Source: an uncultured Gemmatimonadota bacterium (GTDB lineage Bacteria > Gemmatimonadota > Gemmatimonadetes > Gemmatimonadales > Gemmatimonadaceae). From it: 38,600 nt of DNA. The translations under genes were made by a program, and so were the position numbers. Below, piece after piece: positions 24,152 through 30,412 of the stretch. The notes under the pieces were generated by a model. That model saw only the letters and a list, made by a program, of their open reading frames with translations, ran no database searches and was not told where the DNA came from. The DNA lies in assembly GCA_946478895.1 (NCBI GenBank), contig CAMLDY010000015.1, forward strand, positions 1 to 38,600. The letters run 5' to 3'. Numbering within the stretch: the first letter of the stretch is position 1; each line of letters opens with the position of its first letter.

Positions 24152-24157
24152 TATCTT
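24152..24157 (+). promoter_or_regulatory. -10 box for leaderless arginine deiminase transcript
   Basis: TATCTT is followed by 6 nt (CCCCGG) and the ATG at 24164. No SD is present. No good -35 box is visible at 16-18 bp. Confidence 0.5.
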
Positions 24158-24163
24158 CCCCGG

Positions 24164-25399
24164 ATGCCGGTCCACGTCACCTCCGAAATCGGTGCGCTGC
24201 GCACCGTTCTCGTCCACACCCCCGGGGACGAGTTGCTCGCGGTAACGCCGAGCACGCGCGCCGATTTCCTGTACGACGACATCATCGATGCCGATCTGGC
24301 GAAGCGCGAGCATCGCCGCTTCGTGCAGATCCTCGAGCGATTCTGCGAGGTGCTCACCGTTCGCGATCTCCTCACCGAGGTGATGCAGGACTCGGAGGTG
24401 CGCGAGCTGATCATCCGCGAGACCCTCGACGTCGTGCCGCTGGAGCCGCTCGCCAGTGAGCTACGCGACCTTCCGCCCGAAGCTGCCGTCACCTTGCTCA
24501 TCGAGGGCCGGGAAGAAGACCCGGGCCCACTGTCGCGAACGCTCAACGAGTGCAGCTACTCACTGCCGCCACTTCCGAATCTCTTCTTTACCCGTGACTC
24601 GGCGATGGCGATCAATCAGAACATGATGATCGGCTCGATGCGCTTCCACGCGCGCTGGACCGAAGAGCTGATCATGAAGGCGCTGTTCACATCCCATCCC
24701 AAGCTCCGCAATAACGGGATTCTTTACGACGGATCCGTCGAACGGCGTCTCAACCACACGCTGGAGGGCGGCGACGTGCATCCTCTGCGGGAGGATGTGC
24801 TGCTCATCGGCTTCAGCGAGCGCTCCAGTCCGGCGGGCATCGATGGATTGGCGACGCTGCTGTTCGAGCAAACCAAAGTCACCAACATCATCGTCGTCGT
24901 GATGCCGCAGGAACCGACGGCAATCCACCTCGACATGATCTTCACCCAGGTCGACCGGGATTTGTGTGCGGTCTACCCGCCACATTTCATCGGGCCCTAT
25001 CGTGTGCCGATACTCCATTGGCAGAAGGGACAGCCGCACATGAAGGAGCAACCTGATCTGTTCGCCGCGCTCAAGCATTGCGGACTACCGATGGAGCCGA
25101 TCCTTTGCGGCGGCACACGTCGAATCGTCCAGGACAGGGAGCAGTGGGCATCAGGCTGCAACTTCGCTGCGCTGCGACCCGGTGTTATAACTTCGTATCA
25201 GCGCCATGAGACGACTTTGCGTGAGCTCGAGAAGGCGGGGTTCAGAATGATTGCCGCCTCCGATTTTCTTTCCAGCGATAAGGATGTTCCGCCGAACGAG
25301 CGTGCGGTAATCACGTTTGAGGGCGGGGAGCTGGTGCGCGCCGGTGGTGGACCGCACTGCATGACCTGTCCGATCACGCGAGACGATCCTTGGAGCTGA
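24164..25399 (+). CDS. arcA: Arginine deiminase
   Basis: Hydrolyses arginine to citrulline and ammonia. The 411-aa length is typical. Family motifs: SEIGALRTVLVHTPG at the N-terminus, LPNLFFTRDSA (catalytic Asp), LEGGDVHPL, HLDMIFTQVD (catalytic His and Asp) and the C-terminal nucleophile region AGGGPHCMTCPITRD with Cys near residue 403. The ADI pathway partners arcB and arcC are not adjacent, so the enzyme may serve nitrogen or acid metabolism rather than ATP production. Rex is the divergent neighbour across palindrome A. The last 10 bp overlap the next gene. Confidence 0.92.
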   Translation: MPVHVTSEIGALRTVLVHTPGDELLAVTPSTRADFLYDDIIDADLAKREHRRFVQILERFCEVLTVRDLLTEVMQDSEVRELIIRETLDVVPLEPLASELRDLPPEAAVTLLIEGREEDPGPLSRTLNECSYSLPPLPNLFFTRDSAMAINQNMMIGSMRFHARWTEELIMKALFTSHPKLRNNGILYDGSVERRLNHTLEGGDVHPLREDVLLIGFSERSSPAGIDGLATLLFEQTKVTNIIVVVMPQEPTAIHLDMIFTQVDRDLCAVYPPHFIGPYRVPILHWQKGQPHMKEQPDLFAALKHCGLPMEPILCGGTRRIVQDREQWASGCNFAALRPGVITSYQRHETTLRELEKAGFRMIAASDFLSSDKDVPPNERAVITFEGGELVRAGGGPHCMTCPITRDDPWS

Positions 25400-26307
25400 C
25401 GCGCGGGCTGTACTCGGAGCCCGAGGACACCCTGCTCACTACGCGCGCGCTCGACTATCTGTCGCGCGGCCCTGCCGACGTGGTCGATCTGATCGGTCAC
25501 ATCTGCGCCCTGCCGGGCGCGCCACGAATTGTCGCCGAGCACATGGCGCACGCGATGTTCGCGGGGCGCCCGCAGTTCGTGCGCGCCGACGACGGCCGCT
25601 GGATGCTCGCCGATCTCACCCGCAACGCTTACTCCCCGGCCGGTCGGCCACGATCGACCGGTGGGGACGAGCCGCTGAGCGAGCTGTCCTACGTCGTCGT
25701 CGACACCGAGACGACGGGCGGCAGGTCGTGGCTCAACGATCGCATCACCGAGATCGCCGCGGTGGTGGTGCGCGGTGGCGAAATCGTCGAGGTCTACGAG
25801 ACTCTGGTGAACCCGCAGCGGTCGATCCCGCCGTTCATCACCGCCCTCACCAACATCACCTGGGACATGGTGAAGGATGCGCCCGTGTTCGAACAGGTGG
25901 CGCCCGACGTGATGCGGGTGCTCGAGGGCAATATTTTCGTCGCCCACAACGCGACCTTCGACTGGCGCTTTCTCACCAACGAGCTTACCCGCGCGACCGG
26001 GCGTCAGCTGCGCGGCCGCCGGCTCTGCACAGTGAAGCTGGCGCGCAAGGTTCTGCCGCAGCTCCCACGTCGCTCGCTCGATCACGTCGCGCGCTACTAC
26101 GGCGTGACGATCAGGAATCGACACCGCGCCGCCGGCGATGCGATCGCGACCGCGCACTGTCTGATCAGAATGGTGTCCGATCTCGCGGATCGCGGCTGCG
26201 CGACCTGGGGCGACTTGCAGTCGCTTCTGCGCAGTCAGCCGGGACGGCGCAAAAAGCGCCGCCATTCCGGCCTGCCGACTCCGGTCACCCGCGACACCAC
26301 AGCGTGA
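25390..26307 (+). CDS. DEDDh 3'-5' exonuclease (DnaQ-like) with extra N-terminal domain
   Basis: A 305-aa protein. Residues from about 98 form a DnaQ-type exonuclease: VVVDTETTG (Exo I), VAHNATFDWRFL (Exo II) and HRAAGDAIATA (Exo III, DEDDh His). The order and spacing match the proofreading epsilon family. The first 90 residues look like a helical or winged-helix domain (LDYLSRGPADVVDLIGHIC, DDGRWMLADL) that I cannot name. The C-terminus is a basic tail (GRRKKRRHS). The start is TTG overlapping the arginine deiminase stop, and the end overlaps the next gene as GTGA. No polymerase or UvrC/GIY-YIG domain is fused. Confidence 0.85.
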   Translation: MELTRGLYSEPEDTLLTTRALDYLSRGPADVVDLIGHICALPGAPRIVAEHMAHAMFAGRPQFVRADDGRWMLADLTRNAYSPAGRPRSTGGDEPLSELSYVVVDTETTGGRSWLNDRITEIAAVVVRGGEIVEVYETLVNPQRSIPPFITALTNITWDMVKDAPVFEQVAPDVMRVLEGNIFVAHNATFDWRFLTNELTRATGRQLRGRRLCTVKLARKVLPQLPRRSLDHVARYYGVTIRNRHRAAGDAIATAHCLIRMVSDLADRGCATWGDLQSLLRSQPGRRKKRRHSGLPTPVTRDTTA

Positions 26308-27191
26308 GCATTCAGGGTCCGCTGGTCGAGCGTCGCAAGATCGGGAATCTCGCCGTACACGCGATCCGCACCGGCGAAATGAGACTGGACGGCGGCGCGA
26401 TGTTCGGCGTAGTGCCGAAGTCTCTCTGGGAGAAACGCATCCCCGCCGACGAGCGGAATCGCATCCCGATGACGATGCGCTGCCTACTCGTCGAGCATCC
26501 CAGTGGACTGATCCTGATCGACACCGGCTGCGGCAACAAGGAGAACGCCAAGTTCAAGGACATCTACGGCATCGAGAACGAGGGCGCGGATGGTGAGACG
26601 TGGCTGGAGGACGGACTCCGCGAGATCGGCGTTGCTCCGAAGGACATCTCCCTCGTCATCAACAGCCATCTGCATTTCGATCACGCCGGCGGCAACACCC
26701 GCATCCGCCCCGACGGATCGGTGGAGATCAGCTTTCCCAATGCGACCTACATCGTGAAGCGCGGGGAGTTCGACTACGCAACCCACACCAACGAGCGCAC
26801 CGCGGCCAGCTACTTCGATCGCAACTACGTGCCCATCGAGGCCGCCGACAGGATCGAATTCGTGTCCCGCGAGAAGGAGATCGTGAAGGGGATCCGAGTG
26901 ATTCCGACTCCCGGCCACACGCCGTTCCACCAGAGCATCATGATCGAGTCGGCGGGCGAGCGCGCGTTCTACTTCGCCGACCTCGTGCCGACCAGCGCGC
27001 ACCTCCCGCTGCCGTGGATCATGGGCTACGACGTCGAGCCCCTCGTCACCCTCGAGACCAAGCGCCGCATCCTCAGGCAGGCCGTCGACGAGCAGTGGCT
27101 CGTCATCTTCGAGCACGACGCGCGGACGGCATGGGGAAGGGTCGCTATTGATGCGAAAGGCTACCGATTAATCCCGGATCCTGGGGCCTGA
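26304..27191 (+). CDS. Metallo-beta-lactamase-fold hydrolase
   Basis: A 295-aa MBL-fold protein. The zinc motif is NSHLHFDHAGGN (HxHxDH), with later ligands expected at TPGHTPFH and FADLVPTSAH. LIDTGCGN is the usual strand before the motif. The overall pattern resembles the quorum-lactonase and related MBL hydrolases, but the substrate cannot be assigned. The GTG at 26304 overlaps the exonuclease stop. The long open frame upstream is the shadow of that gene. No signal peptide is seen, so it is probably cytoplasmic. Confidence 0.85.
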   Translation: MSIQGPLVERRKIGNLAVHAIRTGEMRLDGGAMFGVVPKSLWEKRIPADERNRIPMTMRCLLVEHPSGLILIDTGCGNKENAKFKDIYGIENEGADGETWLEDGLREIGVAPKDISLVINSHLHFDHAGGNTRIRPDGSVEISFPNATYIVKRGEFDYATHTNERTAASYFDRNYVPIEAADRIEFVSREKEIVKGIRVIPTPGHTPFHQSIMIESAGERAFYFADLVPTSAHLPLPWIMGYDVEPLVTLETKRRILRQAVDEQWLVIFEHDARTAWGRVAIDAKGYRLIPDPGA

Positions 27192-27200
27192 TCGCTATCG

Positions 27201-27378
27201 ACTGGCCACTGTAGTCCAAAAGGCGGCAGGTGGGAGAGACGCCCAGAGATGCTCTGGTAGCAGTTCTTCTACTCGCACTCTCGCTGCGTCACGCCACTAT
27301 GGAATGCGCCGGATAAGCTGCAATCCGTGCCTCTGACCACGTCTCCCGCCTGCCACCTTTACGACTAGGGGTGCTAGT
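27201..27378. repeat. Family B palindromic element, copy 2 (178 bp)
   Basis: Same length as copy 1 and same order of blocks: arms with AAAGG and GGCAGG, then GAGATGCTCTGGTAGCAGT, CTCGCTGCGTCACGC at the centre and GGAATGCGCCGGATAA. The arms extend to CGACT...AGTCG at the outer ends. It fills the gap between the convergent MBL and VOC genes, where it could also act as a terminator hairpin. Confidence 0.9.
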
Positions 27379-27406
27379 CGCCAGCGGTCAGGTCCCAGAA
27401 TCCGGG

Positions 27407-27841
27407 TCAGTTCAGAGGTTGGTAAAGCTCTATCCGATTCCCCTCGGGGTCTCTGATCTTCGCGAACCGCCCGTAGTCGAAATCCTCGGTGCTCTCGATC
27501 GCGATGCCGTCGGCCTTGAGCTGCTCGAGAAAAGCGGCGAGGTCGCGAACGCGATAGTTGATCACACACTGGCGGCGCTCGTCAGGGAGGGGAGGCTTGG
27601 CCTGGGAGATCGAGAACACCGTCGAATCGACCTGTGAGGAATCTCCGAGCCGGCGATACTTGAACTCCGTGCCGTAGACCTTGCCGTCCTCGTAGGTCTC
27701 GATTTGCAGGCCGAAGTGGTGCGCGTACCATTTCGACAGACCTTTCGCGTCGTTGGCGTAGAGGAATACGCCCCCGATTCCATCCACCGTAACGCGCTTT
27801 TCGGGCTTGCCGGGCTTGTCACCGCTCACGTTCACGCTCAT
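27407..27841 (-). CDS. VOC-superfamily (glyoxalase/bleomycin-resistance-like) protein
   Basis: A 144-aa single VOC module. The two beta-alpha-beta-beta-beta repeats are visible: GGVFLYANDAKGLSKWYAHHFG with LQIETYEDG, and CVINYRVRDLAAFLEQLKADG with IRDPEGNRIELYQP. The final Glu in RIELYQP and an early His are plausible metal ligands. The DPEGNRIELYQ ending is typical of glyoxalase-I-like proteins; the substrate is unknown. The ATG at 27841 is chosen because a TAGATT box lies 6 nt upstream. The adjoining TTG at 27844 is in frame. It is divergent from the infC operon. Confidence 0.82.
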   Translation of the reverse strand: MSVNVSGDKPGKPEKRVTVDGIGGVFLYANDAKGLSKWYAHHFGLQIETYEDGKVYGTEFKYRRLGDSSQVDSTVFSISQAKPPLPDERRQCVINYRVRDLAAFLEQLKADGIAIESTEDFDYGRFAKIRDPEGNRIELYQPLN

Positions 27842-27847
27842 CAAGCG

Positions 27848-27853
27848 AATCTA
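27848..27853 (-). promoter_or_regulatory. -10 box for leaderless VOC-gene transcript
   Basis: On the - strand TAGATT is followed by CGCTTG and the ATG, the same 6-nt spacing as the other leaderless starts. The -35 region is weak (TTTCAG at 17 bp). Confidence 0.45.
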
Positions 27854-27889
27854 GGTCGTTTCCGTTCACTCTGAAAGCATTTTGATAGC

Positions 27890-27918
27890 TTGCACGGCGC
27901 TGCCGGTTCCCCTATCTT
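27890..27918 (+). promoter_or_regulatory. Sigma-70-type promoter of the infC operon
   Basis: TTGCAC (27890-27895), a 17-bp spacer and TATCTT (27913-27918). Transcription should begin near 27925, giving a leader of about 170 nt before infC. The leader holds a GCGATCCG/CGGATCGC hairpin (about 27938-27959) and the attenuator described separately. Confidence 0.7.
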
Positions 27919-28004
27919 ATGACCTGACAATGCGATAAGCGGGCGATCCGGGCGGATCGCTCCACCCTCTGGCCCTCGATCGTTGAGGCGTGCTACAGGA
28001 GTTC

Positions 28005-28085
28005 ATGCCACGGGAATTCCCTGACGGGGAACATCCCTTCGCGCGGACTCCAAAAAGGGTCCGCGTTTTTGTTTTCTCTGAGTAA
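28005..28085 (+). CDS. Possible 26-aa leader ORF overlapping the infC attenuator
   Basis: An ATG at 28005 preceded by AGGAG (3-nt gap) opens 26 codons that run straight through the terminator hairpin. The frame ends in TAA at 28083-28085, directly touching the infC SD. It contains four Phe codons, two in the final VFVF part. AGGAGT of its SD could pair with ACTCC of the terminator 5' arm. This is suggestive of translation-linked attenuation. The short SD spacing and the lack of comparison keep confidence low. Confidence 0.3.
   Translation: MPREFPDGEHPFARTPKRVRVFVFSE
28042..28075 (+). terminator. Intrinsic terminator / attenuator in the infC leader
   Basis: A 9-bp stem (CGCGGACTC with GGGTCCGCG, one G-U pair) around a CAAAAA loop is followed by TTTTTGTTTTCT. 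It lies between the operon promoter and infC, only 20 bp before the infC start, so it must be read through for expression. That makes it an attenuator rather than an end-of-operon terminator. Confidence 0.85.
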
Positions 28086-28095
28086 AGGGGCTCGT

Positions 28096-28611
28096 ATCCA
28101 GGACACAACCAAGCGCGTACGCGTCAACAAACAGATCCGCATCAGTCCCATCCGGGTGATCGCCGCAGACGGCGCGCAGCTCGGGATCATGGATGTCGAA
28201 ACGGCGCTCGCCGCCGCGGTCGAGCAGGGACTGGATCTCGTCGAAGTCGCACCAATGGCGAGGCCGCCCGTGGCCCGCATCATGGACTACGGGAAGTTCA
28301 AGTTCGAGCAGGCGAAGATGGCTCGCCAGGCCAAGAAAAAGCAGCACGTCATCCATCTCAAGGAAGTGAAGTACCGGCCCGGTATCGAGGAGCACGACTT
28401 CATGACCAAGACGCGCCACGCACGGGAGTTCCTGCAGGAAGGAAACAAGGTGAAGGTGACGCTGATGTTCCGCGGGCGGCAGATCGCGCACCCCGAGCTC
28501 GGACGTCAGGTGGTCAATCGGGTCGCCGAGGAGCTCGCCGATGTCGCGAAGATCGAGAGCGATCCGAAGTTCGAAGGGAAGTTCATGACGATGATTCTCG
28601 CGCCCAAGTAG
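28096..28611 (+). CDS. infC: Translation initiation factor IF-3, probable ATC start
   Basis: IF-3 binds the 30S subunit and checks start-codon pairing. The 171-aa protein has the N-domain (RVNKQIRISPIRVIAADGAQLG, with LDLVEVAPMARPPVARIMDYGKFKFE in shape) and the C-domain (HDFMTKTRHAREFL, KVTLMFRGRQ). No ATG or GTG exists at the right place. ATC at 28096 stands 5 nt after AAAGGGG and gives a normal N-terminus. The in-frame TTG at 28069 lies in the terminator T tract. infC genes are known to use ATT, ATA or ATC so that IF-3 limits its own synthesis. It heads infC-rpmI-rplT. Confidence 0.93.
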   Translation: MQDTTKRVRVNKQIRISPIRVIAADGAQLGIMDVETALAAAVEQGLDLVEVAPMARPPVARIMDYGKFKFEQAKMARQAKKKQHVIHLKEVKYRPGIEEHDFMTKTRHAREFLQEGNKVKVTLMFRGRQIAHPELGRQVVNRVAEELADVAKIESDPKFEGKFMTMILAPK

Positions 28612-28639
28612 GGATGAGGGATGCGGGATGAGGGATGGG
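28611..28639. repeat. Heptanucleotide tandem repeat, four units
   Basis: Four copies of GGGATGN follow directly after the infC stop (units end A, C, A, G). A CGTGTC-CAAC-GACACG hairpin lies a little downstream, before rpmI. The block may spread by slippage; it contains no gene. Confidence 0.7.
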
Positions 28640-28695
28640 AAGTTTGACGAATCACTCACGTGTCCAACGACACGGCTAGACATACAGGAATCGAA

Positions 28696-28893
28696 ATGCC
28701 GAAAATGAAGTCCCACAAAGGCGCCAGAAAGCGCTTCAAGGTTACAGGCTCCGGGAAGATCAAGCGCATGCGGGCGTTCAAGAGCCACATCCTTACCAAG
28801 AAGACGTCGAAGAGAAAGCGTCGTCTCCGCCAGGAAGCCATCATCCACACTTCCGGCGAAACGAAGAACATCAAGCGTCTGCTACAGGCGTAG
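28696..28893 (+). CDS. rpmI: 50S ribosomal protein L35
   Basis: A 65-aa basic protein. The family signature is [20 protein letters not shown] at the N-terminus, and [15 protein letters not shown] follows. I chose the ATG at 28696 over the upstream in-frame TTG/GTG codons because it gives the exact family N-terminus. AGGAA lies upstream. The 84-bp gap after infC holds the heptamer repeat and a small hairpin, which could be a site for ribosomal-protein feedback as known for L20 in other bacteria (not shown here). Confidence 0.96.
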   Translation: MPKMKSHKGARKRFKVTGSGKIKRMRAFKSHILTKKTSKRKRRLRQEAIIHTSGETKNIKRLLQA

Positions 28894-28904
28894 GGGAATA
28901 GACA

Positions 28905-29267
28905 ATGCCACGCGTTAGATCGAATGTCGCGCGCTTGAAGCGCAAGAAGCAGATCATGAAGGCAGGCCGCGGCGCCTTTGGCGCCCGCAGCAAGCTCTGG
29001 AAGGCCACCAAGGAAAACGTCGAGCGCGGCTGGAAGTACGCGTACCGCGATCGCAAGAACAAGAAGCGCGATTTCCGCAAGCTCTGGATCGTCCGCATCA
29101 ACGCCGGCGCGCACCAGAACGGGATGTCGTACTCGGTGTTCATGAACGGCCTCAAGAAGGCCGGCATCGAGATCGATCGCAAAATCCTCTCGGACATCGC
29201 CGTCAACGACTCAGCAGCGTTTACCGCTCTCGCCGAGAAGGCGAGATCAGCCTTAGACGCCGCGTAA
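28905..29267 (+). CDS. rplT: 50S ribosomal protein L20
   Basis: Essential early 50S assembly protein, 120 aa. Typical segments are [29 protein letters not shown] [34 protein letters not shown] and [22 protein letters not shown] precedes the ATG. In several bacteria L20 represses its own operon. A strong terminator follows 18 bp after the stop. Confidence 0.97.
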   Translation: MPRVRSNVARLKRKKQIMKAGRGAFGARSKLWKATKENVERGWKYAYRDRKNKKRDFRKLWIVRINAGAHQNGMSYSVFMNGLKKAGIEIDRKILSDIAVNDSAAFTALAEKARSALDAA

Positions 29268-29285
29268 TCGTCTCGCAAGGATTTA

Positions 29286-29340
29286 AAAAGGACTCCGCCG
29301 GCGCTAATGTCAGACAGGCGCGGTGGAGTCCTTTTGCTTT
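29286..29340 (+). terminator. Rho-independent terminator between rplT and pheS
   Basis: AAAAGGACTCC pairs perfectly with GGAGTCCTTTT. The stem continues through a G-U and three more pairs, and after a bulged G through three further pairs. The loop is about 13 nt, and the 3' side runs TTTTGCTTT. It lies 44 bp before the pheS GTG. It either ends the ribosomal transcript or attenuates read-through into pheST. Confidence 0.9.
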
Positions 29341-29383
29341 GCGACGCCGCGGTAGCCACGGCAGCCCACCCGAACTCTGAACT

Positions 29384-30412
29384 GTGACGCTTTCGGAATT
29401 TCAGCAGCTTGTGACATCGCTCGCGGCCGACGGCGAGAAGTTGATCGACGCCGCCACTACCGCTGCACTGCTCGAGGATGCGAGAACCTCGCTGCTGGGC
29501 AGGAAGTCCGGCCGCCTGCCGGAGCTCTTCAAGCAGCTGCCGAGCCTCGCGCCCGGTGAGCTGCGCGAAGCGGGGTCGCTCATCAACGCCGTCAAGGCAA
29601 AGCTGGAGACCCATCTCGACGAGCGTCGTCGCCAACTTGACGCGGCCAGCTCGTCCAAGCGCCAGGTCGATCTCACCATGCCGGCCCGCCGCCAGTGGCT
29701 CGGCTCGAAGCATCCGGTGACGCTCGTCATCGAGGAGATCGAGGACATCTTCCGCGAGCTAGGCTTCACCATCGCCCTTGGCCCCGAAGCGGAAACGGAG
29801 TGGTACAACTTCACCGCGCTGAACTTCCCGCCCGATCATCCGGCCCTGGACCTTCACGACACTCTCTACCTCGGCGACAACGTCATGCTCCGCACCCATA
29901 CGTCGCCGGTGCAGATCCGCACGATGCAGAAGTTCAAGCCGCCGATCAGGATCCTCAGCCCGGGGAACGCGTATCGCCGTGACTTCTTCGACGCGTCGCA
30001 TGCGCCGATGTTCGCCCAGATCGAAGGCCTTGCCATCGACGAGGGTGTGAGCTTCGTCGATCTCAAGGCGACCCTCACTCATTTCGCCAACAGATTCTTC
30101 GGCCGGACGAAGACGCGCTTTCGCCCCAGTTATTTCCCGTTCACCGAGCCGTCGGCTGAGATGGACGTCGAGTGCCAGCTCTGTCACGGCAGCGGCTGTC
30201 CGAGCTGCAAGGGCACCGGCTGGATGGAGATTCTGGGATCGGGGATGGTCCACCCATCCGTCATCAACGCCGCGGGTCTCGACGCCGATCGATACACCGG
30301 CTGGGCGTTCGGCATGGGGCCGGCGCGCATCGCGATGCTGCGCTACGACATCCCCGACATCCGCATTCTCTACGATTCGGACGTTCGGTTCCTTTACCAG
30401 ATCTCCAGATGA
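29384..30412 (+). CDS. pheS: Phenylalanine-tRNA ligase alpha subunit
   Basis: Catalytic subunit of the alpha2beta2 synthetase that charges tRNA-Phe. The 342-aa protein has an N-terminal coiled coil (about 1-85) and the class II core: HPVTLVIEEIEDIF, motif 2 region YRRDFFDASHAPMFAQIEGL and motif 3 FGMGPARIAMLRY. A Cys cluster, CQLCHGSGCPSCKGTGW, precedes EILGSGMVHP; such a four-Cys insert occurs in a subset of PheS proteins and may bind zinc. The start is GTG with no clear SD. It overlaps pheT as ATGA. Confidence 0.96.
   Translation: MTLSEFQQLVTSLAADGEKLIDAATTAALLEDARTSLLGRKSGRLPELFKQLPSLAPGELREAGSLINAVKAKLETHLDERRRQLDAASSSKRQVDLTMPARRQWLGSKHPVTLVIEEIEDIFRELGFTIALGPEAETEWYNFTALNFPPDHPALDLHDTLYLGDNVMLRTHTSPVQIRTMQKFKPPIRILSPGNAYRRDFFDASHAPMFAQIEGLAIDEGVSFVDLKATLTHFANRFFGRTKTRFRPSYFPFTEPSAEMDVECQLCHGSGCPSCKGTGWMEILGSGMVHPSVINAAGLDADRYTGWAFGMGPARIAMLRYDIPDIRILYDSDVRFLYQISR

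Noticed and set aside
24006..24245. Small frames over palindrome A copy 2
   Set aside because: They run out of the palindrome into the arginine deiminase gene in the wrong frame.
27925..28095. T-box or known L20 leader in front of infC
   Set aside because: No T-box AGGGUGGNACCGCG sequence and no recognisable specifier loop; the L20-type pseudoknot cannot be shown by eye.
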